Assembly: GCA_002433465.1 (NCBI GenBank)
Contig: DJIE01000170.1
Span: 1-12,811 of the forward strand
DNA from: Salinisphaera sp. UBA6602
GTDB taxonomy: Bacteria; Pseudomonadota; Gammaproteobacteria; Nevskiales; Salinisphaeraceae
DNA length: 12,811 nt
Direction: 5' to 3'
The translations under genes and the position numbers were made by a program. Position 1 is the first letter of the stretch. The number at the start of each line of letters is the position of its first letter. The notes under the pieces are model-generated. The model saw only the letters and a list, made by a program, of their open reading frames with translations, made no database searches and was not told the origin of the DNA. Shown one piece after another: positions 8,042 through 12,811 of this stretch.

Positions 8042-8503
8042 ATGAAAGTAAAGGCTGACATTGGCACGAGCGAACGTGTTGTTGCCCTTTTAGGGAGTGC
8101 TGAAGTCCTTAACATCGCCGCTACTGATTTCCGAGAGCCAGCGACAGCTACAAAGGCTGTACGGAATGGTCTACCGGGCACTTGCGCGCGCTATCTTCGC
8201 GAGAACAGTGGTGTTCCTAAGCGCCTGTTCGATCAGGTTGTGCCCCGCACGACGTTGATTTCAGCAGGCAAGAGCAAATCGAAACGCCTTTCGAAGCACG
8301 CTTCGGAGGCTGTGCTGCGCGTTGCCCGGATCATCGCGTTCGCTGAAGAAACCTTTGGAGATCAGGATCGCGCGATGAATTGGCTTAACAATCCGAATCA
8401 CGTATTCGAGGGCCAGGCCCCGATTACCTTGGCCGATACCGAAAGCGGTACCGAGTGGGTCGAACAGGTGCTCGGCCGAATGATGTACGGCATTGATGCT
8501 TGA
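8042..8503 (+). CDS. MbcA/ParS/Xre-type antitoxin (DUF2384)
   Basis: 153 residues. The C-terminal about 65 residues carry the DUF2384 antitoxin-binding signature: RVARIIAFAEETFGDQDRAM, then NWLNNPNHVFEGQAPITLAD and TESGTEWVEQVLGRMMYG. The middle part (TKAVRNGLPGTCARYLRENS, GVPKRLFDQVVPRTTL) is the degenerate Xre-like HTH of these proteins. Antitoxins of this family bind RES-domain toxins, block the active site and autorepress the operon. The ATG at 8042 is chosen because GAGGT (8030-8034) precedes it by 7 nt; the in-frame GTG at 8033 overlaps that Shine-Dalgarno. The stop TGA shares its last base with the ATG of the toxin remnant, the usual antitoxin-toxin coupling. The frame is intact although the partner is broken. 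Confidence 0.88.
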   Translation: MKVKADIGTSERVVALLGSAEVLNIAATDFREPATATKAVRNGLPGTCARYLRENSGVPKRLFDQVVPRTTLISAGKSKSKRLSKHASEAVLRVARIIAFAEETFGDQDRAMNWLNNPNHVFEGQAPITLADTESGTEWVEQVLGRMMYGIDA

Positions 8504-8912
8504 TGCGGCGTTATCGCGCTGCACAGTAACTCTATGCCTAGGATCTAAGCTGCAAGGGCGCTGAAACTCTAAAGCCGACGGTGGACGCCTGTAGGTATCC
8601 GGTGATCTACACGGCGGAACATCCCGCGCTCGCGGTTTTCGAAAAGCTCGCTCACGCCGGCATGTGTCTGGCGAATGCGTCGCTCACGCATCGGCTGGTC
8701 GTGCTCGATGTGTGGGAGGGCGAACTCGAGCTTGTCGCGCGTGTGCCGAACGATCCCATCGATGGCGGACAGGGGTGGCTCGAGGCCGGCGACAAGCCGT
8801 TTCTCCAGGTGCCGTCGTGTTCATGCCGTACGCCTCGAACTATCTGATCAACGTTTTTCGTCCCGCGATGGCGGATTTGTCGTTCATTCACGACGTCGTG
8901 TTCGTTTTCGCT
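8503..8912 (+). pseudogene. RES-domain toxin, inactivated
   Basis: Reading from ATG 8503 (sharing a base with the antitoxin stop) gives MRRYRAAQ-stop-LYA-stop-DLSCKGA, matching the start of RES toxins (YRAxxxxYA-DLSGKGA). The stops are TAA 8527-8529 and TAG 8539-8541. The frame then gives YPVIYTAEHPALAVFEKLAH, the core RES motif with its conserved Tyr, and RLVVLDVWEGELELVARVP and GWLEAGDKPFLQVPS. At about 8814 the frame shifts and continues as VVFMPYASNYLINVFRPAMA plus DLSFIHDVVFVF, the conserved C-terminus. The GGRWN motif is lost in this frame; a GGR appears in another frame at 8580-8588. RES toxins degrade NAD+ in characterised cases. The 3' end is set at the last recognisable RES residue. 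Confidence 0.85.
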
Positions 8913-8928
8913 GTGGGCTTGCTGGCTG

Positions 8929-9340
8929 TCATCCAGCGACTCTTTGACCCACGGCCTCGGCGCGTTGTTGTAGGTATTCAACCTGGTCGTCGAGCAGCTG
9001 ATTGGTTCTAGCGCCTGCTCAAGATCGAGTTTGAGTGTTTTTTTACGCTCGTGCATGGTGGCATGCCGTCGCTCGAGTTCGGCGCTGGCTTAGCCGCGGG
9101 CTTCCTAATTGAAACGGTGTGCGGCATTGGCGACGACTCGGGGCAGGCGCTCGGGAAATCCGCTACTTATCTGATCAGGCAGTCGCTGCCGGATGGACTT
9201 AAATATGCCGGGGTATTGTCTGCTGTGAATCCGTGGTGCGCAGTTCGACACGCACCTTGGCCATCGAAGGATATTCGCCACGCGCCATGATCGCGGGCAG
9301 GGCGTCGTGGCACGACTCTCAGTTCGGTAGTCGTGGCCAT
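8929..9340 (-). pseudogene. kfrA-like plasmid DNA-binding protein, decayed
   Basis: The minus strand can be read as a KfrA-type protein in pieces: ATG at 9338-9340 (MATTTELRV); after a frameshift, ALPAIMARGEYPSMAKVRVE with LRTTDSQQTIPRHI, resembling the KfrA N-terminal HTH pattern (G-x-x-P-[TS]-x-x-x-VR-x-x-L then T-I-x-x-H); another frameshift near 9180; then FPERLPRVVANAAHRFN and ASAELERRHATMHERKKTLK with LDLEQA; a last shift near 9015; then RTNQLLDDQVEYLQQRAEAV and GQRVAG to TGA 8929-8931. In-frame stops are TTA 9199-9201, CTA 9105-9107 and TTA 9090-9092 (plus-strand letters). KfrA proteins are plasmid-borne repressors with a long coiled-coil tail; this remnant has only a short tail. The coiled-coil part is clear, the KfrA assignment is an inference. 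Confidence 0.6.
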
Positions 9341-9474
9341 CAACGGGTCACCCGGTCGTAGCCGGGGCGGATACAGCCCGGCAGCGCGAGCGCGCCGATC
9401 GCTAGTTCTTCGATCTCTGCGCGAATGGGAAAGAAGCCTGTGAATGCCCAACTGCCGCGCCCAAACCCATCATA
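9340..9474 (-). pseudogene. Unidentified C-terminal gene remnant before the kfrA-like gene
   Basis: An open minus-strand stretch of 44 codons without its own start, including WAFTGFFPIRAEIEELAIGA and LALPGCIRPGYDRVTR, ends at TGA (9340-9342) that shares one base with the ATG of the kfrA-like remnant. Such a TGATG junction suggests a former coupled gene pair. Family not recognised. An overlapping frame (about 9395-9535) is also open, so the ancestral frame may switch upstream. Confidence 0.3.
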
Positions 9475-9560
9475 TCAACCCGCGGTATTGCGATAGATGA
9501 TCGGACGGCTTCGAAATCCGCCCAGCTAAAATGCGATTCAAGCGACGACGGGCCGCGGCG

Positions 9561-9689
9561 TCAGGGGGACGCTTCGGCCGCGGGATCGAATTCTGTTACG
9601 ACAACACTCTCGAACTGATCGACTTGTACGGCGCGCCATGTAAACGACGACGAGAGGTGAACGGTTCGCGTAGCCGCGATCTTGGGCAC
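9561..9689 (-). CDS. Possible small ORF at head of decayed operon
   Basis: A frame from GTG (9687-9689) to TGA (9561-9563) encodes 42 residues, VPKIAATRTVHLSSSFTWRA followed by VQVDQFESVVVTEFDPAAEA and SP. It sits just downstream, in its own direction, of two copies of the ACTAAATCGTRC motif. No Shine-Dalgarno is visible and the same frame stays open upstream to about 9755. It could be a remnant of a larger gene or noncoding. Not recognised. Confidence 0.2.
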   Translation of the reverse strand: MPKIAATRTVHLSSSFTWRAVQVDQFESVVVTEFDPAAEASP

Positions 9690-9698
9690 ATAAAACTG

Positions 9699-9710
9699 AC
9701 TAAATCGTGC
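9699..9710 (+). repeat. Motif copy 2, ACTAAATCGTGC
   Basis: Identical to copy 1 apart from one A. Located between the decayed minus-strand kfrA-like operon and plus-strand parDE. Confidence 0.45.
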
Positions 9711-9732
9711 TGATACGCGATATGTAATACGT

Positions 9733-9744
9733 ACTAAATCGTAC
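9733..9744 (+). repeat. Motif copy 3, ACTAAATCGTAC
   Basis: Differs from copy 2 at one base and begins 34 bp from it, same orientation. In this copy flanks CGTAC and GTACG make a short palindrome around TAAATC. Confidence 0.45.
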
Positions 9745-9763
9745 GGTAATTAGCTCGATACAA

Positions 9764-9786
9764 CACAACTGTACTTATGTTGTGTA
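9764..9786. repeat. 7-bp inverted repeat ACACAAC / GTTGTGT
   Basis: ACACAAC and GTTGTGT flank a 9-nt spacer. The half-site TTGTGT is shared with the palindrome just before parD, in opposite arrangement, so it may be a second binding site of the same repressor. Coordinates are accurate to within a few bases. Confidence 0.3.
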
Positions 9787-9883
9787 GCGCGCTGTTTCAG
9801 CGTTAAGCGAGCATGCAGCAGCTACTGGGAGTTTGAGCCGGCCAGGTTAGAAGGTAACGGCAGGTAGGCACTTGCTGGTATAG

Positions 9884-9904
9884 TTGTGTGAATAGATCAC
9901 ACAA
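9884..9904. promoter_or_regulatory. parDE operator candidate
   Basis: TTGTGTGA (9884-9891) and TCACACAA (9897-9904) form a perfect 8-bp palindrome with a 5-nt spacer, ending 11 nt before the parD ATG. ParD-type ribbon-helix-helix antitoxins autorepress from such palindromes overlapping their promoter. Confidence 0.6.
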
Positions 9905-9915
9905 TAGGTACTGTA

Positions 9916-10158
9916 ATGGGTAGAACAACCAGTATCACTATTGGTCCGCAAATGGATGATTTTGTGGGCGAATTGGTGGCGTCCGGCCGTTATGGTTCGA
10001 CCAGCGAGGTCGTACGCTCCGCCTTGCGGTTGCTAGAGCGACAGGAGCAGGCGACCGCGGCGCTAAGGGCAGCCGTTGCGGCAGGTGAGCAAAGCGGGGA
10101 AAGCGAAGAATCGATTCACGATATCGCCTGTCGGGTGAAGCAACATCACGATGTATAG
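9916..10158 (+). CDS. parD: ParD-family antitoxin
   Basis: 80 residues. The N-terminal about 45 residues form a ribbon-helix-helix domain: TTSITIGPQMDDFVGELVAS, then GRYGSTSEVVRSALRLLERQ, the usual G-[RK]-Y-x-[ST]-x-SEVVR-x-[AG]-L-R-L-L-E signature. The C-terminal tail (AALRAAVAAGEQSGESEES) is the disordered-to-helical part that wraps the ParE toxin. ParD dimers neutralise ParE and repress their own operon; a perfect palindrome lies just upstream. AGG at 9906-9908 is the likely Shine-Dalgarno of the ATG at 9916. Its stop lies inside parE, so the two are coupled. The frame is intact. Confidence 0.93.
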   Translation: MGRTTSITIGPQMDDFVGELVASGRYGSTSEVVRSALRLLERQEQATAALRAAVAAGEQSGESEESIHDIACRVKQHHDV

Positions 10159-10453
10159 GCTCTCGAACCTGGCGGCGAGAGACTTCGAGACGATTTACGA
10201 ATATACGCTCTTGAACTTCGGCACCGGGCAGGCCGACGTGTACACAGAGCAGCTAGACCAAGTCATGCGGCTATTGTGTGGATCGCCGCACGTCGGCCGC
10301 GAATGCTCTAGCATCGGCGACGGGGTTCTTCGCCACGATCATCGGCACCACGTTATTTTTTATCGGGTTCGCGCGGAAGACATCTTCATCATTCGGATTC
10401 TCCATAGTCGAATGGAGCCGTTGCGCCATCTCGGTGAAACTAATGGCGACTGA
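10151..10453 (+). CDS. parE: ParE-family toxin
   Basis: 100 residues, typical ParE/RelE-superfamily length, starting MYRLSNLAARDFETIYEYTL then LNFGTGQADVYTEQLDQVMR, the two-helix hairpin, followed by the beta-sheet with HVGRECSSIGDGVLRHDHRH, HVIFYRVRAEDIFIIRILHS and RMEPLRHL. The R..H..H.I.FY pattern and the closing I.RILH.R are family hallmarks. ParE toxins poison DNA gyrase, whereas RelE relatives cleave mRNA; the ParD partner and sequence style favour gyrase. It overlaps parD by 8 nt and has no separate promoter. No truncation or frameshift is seen, so the pair is probably functional and may stabilise the island against loss. Confidence 0.92.
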   Translation: MYRLSNLAARDFETIYEYTLLNFGTGQADVYTEQLDQVMRLLCGSPHVGRECSSIGDGVLRHDHRHHVIFYRVRAEDIFIIRILHSRMEPLRHLGETNGD

Positions 10454-10584
10454 AGTGGCAGGCTCTCGTGGTTTGCCCGGTGGTCGCTCGCTTGACACGA
10501 AAAAGGGTGACCGCTTCCGGCCAATAGCGGACCTAATCAGGTCTCATGAAATAGTAGGCTGGGCCTCCTAGTCTGGCAGCAGTT
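10454..10584. other. Intergenic region between parE and the cyd operon
   Basis: No gene. The stretch between two convergent genes contains a 5-bp stem CCGCT/AGCGG with a 10-nt loop (10511-10515 and 10526-10530) and directly after it GACCT/AGGTC with a 4-nt loop (10530-10534 and 10539-10543). Neither has a clear T tract. It presumably includes the right edge of the accessory region. No copy of the tRNA-Pro 3' end is present. Confidence 0.5.
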
Positions 10585-10704
10585 CTAGTGTTCGAGCACG
10601 AAAAAGATCACCTCGCGGAACACATAGGCCGCCGTGCCCCAGACCAGCAGGCTGGCGGCGCCGATACCCACGAACCACAACAGACGGCGTCCGGTTTCAT
10701 TCAT
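10585..10704 (-). CDS. Small single-span subunit, CydX/DUF2474-like
   Basis: 39 residues: MNETGRRLLWFVGIGAASLL followed by VWGTAAYVFREVIFFVLEH. One membrane helix at about 8-30 with a basic N-terminus. It starts 23 nt after the cydB stop on the same strand, with GGAG 5 nt before the ATG. Small single-helix proteins downstream of cydB (CydX in E. coli, DUF2474/CioZ-type in CioAB operons) bind the CydAB complex and stabilise its haems. The R-R-L-x-W-F-V opening looks more like DUF2474 than enteric CydX, but at this length assignment is tentative. Confidence 0.75.
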   Translation of the reverse strand: MNETGRRLLWFVGIGAASLLVWGTAAYVFREVIFFVLEH

Positions 10705-10727
10705 GACGACTCCGACTTATCCGGCAG

Positions 10728-11735
10728 CTAGTGATAGCCCATGTCACGGCTGACCTTGCCCCGAAATATCCAGTACGACCACCCCGTATAGAACAGGATG
10801 AACGGCAACAGGATCACCAGGCCCACGAGCAGAAAACTCTGTGTTTCCGGCGGCGAGGCAGCGTTCCATATGGTCAGATGCGGCGGAATGATATGCGGCC
10901 AGAAGCTCGCCGCGAGCCCGCCATAGCCGACGATGAACATCGCCAACGAAAGCAGAAAAGGCGCGTACTCCCGCCGCCGGCTCACGCTCCAGTACAAGAA
11001 ATACGACACCACGATCGCGGCGATCGGGAACGGCACCAGCAACAGCGCATGCGGGAAACCGAACCAGCGCTCGGCATAGTTGCCGTCGAGGAACGGCACA
11101 TAGATGCTCACCACCGCCATGAACACGATCACGGCCGTCAACAGTACGCGCGACCAGCCATAGGCGCGCCGCTGCAACAGGCCGGTGGTTTTCATCACCA
11201 CCCAGGTCGCGCCCAGTAGTGCATAGCCGGCCACGAGTGCAGCGCCGGTAAGCATCGTGAAGCCCGAAAACCAGTCGAACGCGCCGCCGACATACTGGGC
11301 GCCGTTGGCCTCGATGCCCTGCACGATCGCCCCGAGGGTTACGCCCTGGAAGAACGTCGCGATCACGGAGCCGAGATTGAACGCCAGATTCCAGCCGAGC
11401 TTGCGCCGCGCCTTGAAACGGAACTCGAACGCCACGCCGCGAAAGATCAACGCGATCAGCATGCCGGTGAGCGGCAGATAGAGCGCCGGCAACAATACCG
11501 TATAGGCCGGCGGAAACGCGGCCAGCAGCGCCACGCCGCCGAGCACCAGCCAGGTTTCGTTGCCGTCCCAGATCGGCGCGACCGAGTTCATCATGATGTC
11601 GCGTTCGGCCTCGCCATAGGCCACGCCGCAGAGGATGCCGATGCCGAGCACGAAGCCGTCCAGCAGCACGTACATGATCACGCCGAAGCCGATTATGCCG
11701 AACCAGATCAGCGGCAGGATTTCGATCAACGTCAT
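10728..11735 (-). CDS. cydB: Cytochrome bd quinol oxidase subunit II
   Basis: 335 residues, an integral membrane protein with about eight to nine helices. Typical CydB features are the N-terminus LIEILPLIWFGIIGFGVIMY with VLLDGFVLGIGIL, the conserved SVAPIWDGNETWLVLGG, and LPLTGMLIALIFRGVAFEFR. Together with CydA it forms the haem b/d oxidase that reduces O2 to water with quinol electrons and builds a proton gradient without pumping. The length is shorter than E. coli CydB (379), as in CioB-type proteins. The ATG overlaps the cydA stop by 4 bp (ATGA), so the subunits are translationally coupled. cioB would be an equally fair name. Confidence 0.95.
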   Translation of the reverse strand: MTLIEILPLIWFGIIGFGVIMYVLLDGFVLGIGILCGVAYGEAERDIMMNSVAPIWDGNETWLVLGGVALLAAFPPAYTVLLPALYLPLTGMLIALIFRGVAFEFRFKARRKLGWNLAFNLGSVIATFFQGVTLGAIVQGIEANGAQYVGGAFDWFSGFTMLTGAALVAGYALLGATWVVMKTTGLLQRRAYGWSRVLLTAVIVFMAVVSIYVPFLDGNYAERWFGFPHALLLVPFPIAAIVVSYFLYWSVSRRREYAPFLLSLAMFIVGYGGLAASFWPHIIPPHLTIWNAASPPETQSFLLVGLVILLPFILFYTGWSYWIFRGKVSRDMGYH

Positions 11736-12811
11736 GACTTCTCTCCCACCGGCTCGTTGGGATACGACAACGGCCGGGCCGGGGTCGCATACGGGTCGGG
11801 CACCGGGTGCGCAGGCGCTTTTTCAGGCCCGGTACGCACCACGCGCACGATGTAATACAGCCCGGCGCCGAAGACGATGCCGTAGACGATCACGAACGTG
11901 ATCAGCGTCGCCAACACGCTCGGCGCGCCCACCGGCGAGAGCGAATCCGACGTGCGCAGCAGGCCATAGACGGTATAAGGCTGGCGCCCGATCTCGGTCG
12001 TGATCCAGCCCGCCAATACGGCGATGAAGCCCGAGGGAATCATCGCCACCAGATACCGATGATAGGCGCGCGAGTCGAGCAGCCGGCCGCGAAACGCCAG
12101 CCACAGCCCGAGCATGCCGGCGAGCAGCATGAGCAGGCCCAGCCCCACCATGATCCGGAACGAAAAGAAGATCGGCGCGACCGGCGGGCGCTCGCTTGGC
12201 GGGAAATCCTTGAGGCCGACCAGTTTGCCGTTCCATTCATGGGTGAGAATCAGACTGGCGAGATTCGGCACCGCGATCTCGTAGTGGTTGGTTTCGTTCT
12301 CGGCATCCGGCCAGGCGAACAGCGCCAGGGCGGCGCCTTCTTCGGTATCCCAATGCGCTTCCATGGCCGCGATCTTGGCCGGCTGGTATTCCAGCGTCTT
12401 CAGGCCGTGGAAATCGCCGGCGACGATCTGCAACGGTGTGACGATGGATACGAACGCCACACCCATGATCAGCATTACCCGCGAGGCCTCGTGGGCGGTG
12501 CCTTTCAGCCGGTACCAGGCGCCCACGCCCAAAATCACGAAGGCGGTGGTCAGATACGCCGCCAGCACCATGTGCACGAGCCGATACGGAAACGACGGGT
12601 TGAACACAATCGCCCACCAGTCGGTGGGATAGAACACGCCGTCGCGCAGCTCGTAGCCGGCGGGCGTATGCATCCAGGAGTTGGCCGACAGAATCCAGAA
12701 CGCCGACAGCATGGTGCCGATCGCCACCATCGCGGTGGCAAAGAAATGCAGCTTCGGGCCCACCTTGTTCCAGCCGAACAACATGATGCCGAGGAAGGTC
12801 GCCTCCAGGAA
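11732..12811 (-). CDS. cydA: Cytochrome bd quinol oxidase subunit I, 3' part
   Basis: The frame is open to the window edge (first residues EATFLGIMLFGWNKV), so the N-terminus lies beyond 12811; about 359 residues remain. Present are the histidine in PYRLVHMVLAAYLTTAF, corresponding to a haem b558 ligand, the short Q-loop with AKIAAMEAHWDTEEGA holding the conserved Lys and Glu, RIMVGLGLLMLLAG with the second b558 ligand Met, and GRQPYTVYGLLRTSDSLSPV. The Q-loop lacks the long E. coli insertion, which is typical of cyanide-insensitive CioA-type oxidases. The C-terminal tail after the last helix is Pro-rich (KAPAHPVPDPYATPARPLS). Subunit I carries the haems and the quinol site. The operon runs cydA-cydB-small subunit. 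Confidence 0.95.
   Translation of the reverse strand, partial: FLEATFLGIMLFGWNKVGPKLHFFATAMVAIGTMLSAFWILSANSWMHTPAGYELRDGVFYPTDWWAIVFNPSFPYRLVHMVLAAYLTTAFVILGVGAWYRLKGTAHEASRVMLIMGVAFVSIVTPLQIVAGDFHGLKTLEYQPAKIAAMEAHWDTEEGAALALFAWPDAENETNHYEIAVPNLASLILTHEWNGKLVGLKDFPPSERPPVAPIFFSFRIMVGLGLLMLLAGMLGLWLAFRGRLLDSRAYHRYLVAMIPSGFIAVLAGWITTEIGRQPYTVYGLLRTSDSLSPVGAPSVLATLITFVIVYGIVFGAGLYYIVRVVRTGPEKAPAHPVPDPYATPARPLSYPNEPVGEKS

Larger units (their letters stand above)
5495..10580. mobile_element. Decayed integrative element at tRNA-Pro
   Basis: A block of accessory genes lies between tRNA-Pro and the cytochrome bd operon. It holds a tyrosine recombinase, an excisionase-like HTH protein, two toxin-antitoxin loci (one broken) and a kfrA-like plasmid gene remnant. 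Base composition falls in parts (7400-7860 and 9690-9910 are clearly more AT-rich than the flanking core genes). Both boundaries are approximate: the left is inferred from the tRNA end, the right from the start of the cyd operon. No flanking direct repeat was found. No conjugation, replication or phage structural genes are present, so it is probably no longer self-mobile. Confidence 0.6.

Noticed and set aside
8581..8847. A GTG-started 88-codon frame as an independent gene.
   Set aside because: It is the middle piece of the RES toxin; the natural start at 8503 is upstream of two stops and the end is a frameshift product.
8652..9056. A 134-codon minus-strand frame across the RES remnant.
   Set aside because: Its first part is the coiled-coil segment of the kfrA-like remnant; the rest is antisense to RES coding sequence, so the frame as a whole is not a gene.
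9051..9290. A 79-codon plus-strand frame.
   Set aside because: It is antisense to the kfrA-like remnant and has no recognisable domain.
9531..9713. A 60-codon plus-strand frame.
   Set aside because: Very Arg-rich, no Shine-Dalgarno and no family resemblance; it is antisense to the decayed minus-strand operon head.
9699..9744. The repeated 12-mers as a CRISPR array or origin iterons.
   Set aside because: Only two copies are close together, spacing is irregular with the third 1.9 kb away, and there is no cas or rep gene.
10511..10543. Adjacent short hairpins as a terminator between parE and the cyd operon.
   Set aside because: Stems are only 5 bp and no T tract follows on either strand; kept only as structure in the intergenic entry.

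Overview
The window looks like a piece of a GC-rich gammaproteobacterial chromosome. The evidence is the order infC-rpmI-rplT-pheS-pheT-ihfA-merR-like-tRNA-Pro, which is characteristic of Gammaproteobacteria, together with a short-Q-loop (CioAB-type) cytochrome bd operon. A halophile such as Salinisphaera would fit, but that is only an impression from protein style and base composition.

Region 1 (1-5494, all + strand) is core genome: the 3' part of infC, then rpmI, rplT, pheS, pheT, ihfA, a MerR-type regulator overlapping ihfA, and a tRNA-Pro(GGG) with encoded CCA. It is one translation-related operon chain. Its leaders are structured: a 9-bp hairpin between rpmI and rplT, and three consecutive hairpins in the 181-nt rplT-pheS gap that could form a terminator/attenuator array.

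Region 2 (about 5495-10580) is accessory DNA next to the 3' end of the tRNA gene. On the minus strand, facing the tRNA, are a possible 130-aa ORF, an excisionase-like HTH protein, a complete tyrosine recombinase and a 191-aa membrane-anchored protein of unknown role. Further right is an intact MbcA/ParS-type (DUF2384) antitoxin followed by the wreck of its RES-domain toxin. That toxin has two in-frame stops and a frameshift but is still readable. Converging on it from the minus strand is a decayed gene that reads like a KfrA-type plasmid DNA-binding coiled-coil protein, with three stops and at least three frameshifts. An intact ParD-ParE toxin-antitoxin pair with an upstream palindromic operator candidate closes the region. 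A 12-13-bp motif, ACTAAA(A)TCGTGC-like, occurs three times in promoter-like stretches. No copy of the tRNA 3' end was found on the right side, so the element is probably a decayed, immobilised island of plasmid/ICE origin held by toxin-antitoxin genes.

Region 3 (10585-12811, minus strand) is core respiration: cydA/cioA (5' end outside the window), cydB/cioB overlapping it by 4 bp, and a 39-aa single-span protein (CydX/DUF2474-like) that is a likely small third subunit.

No clearly new system was found. The most informative parts are the orphaned antitoxin with a dead RES toxin, the kfrA-like pseudogene and the shared motif.
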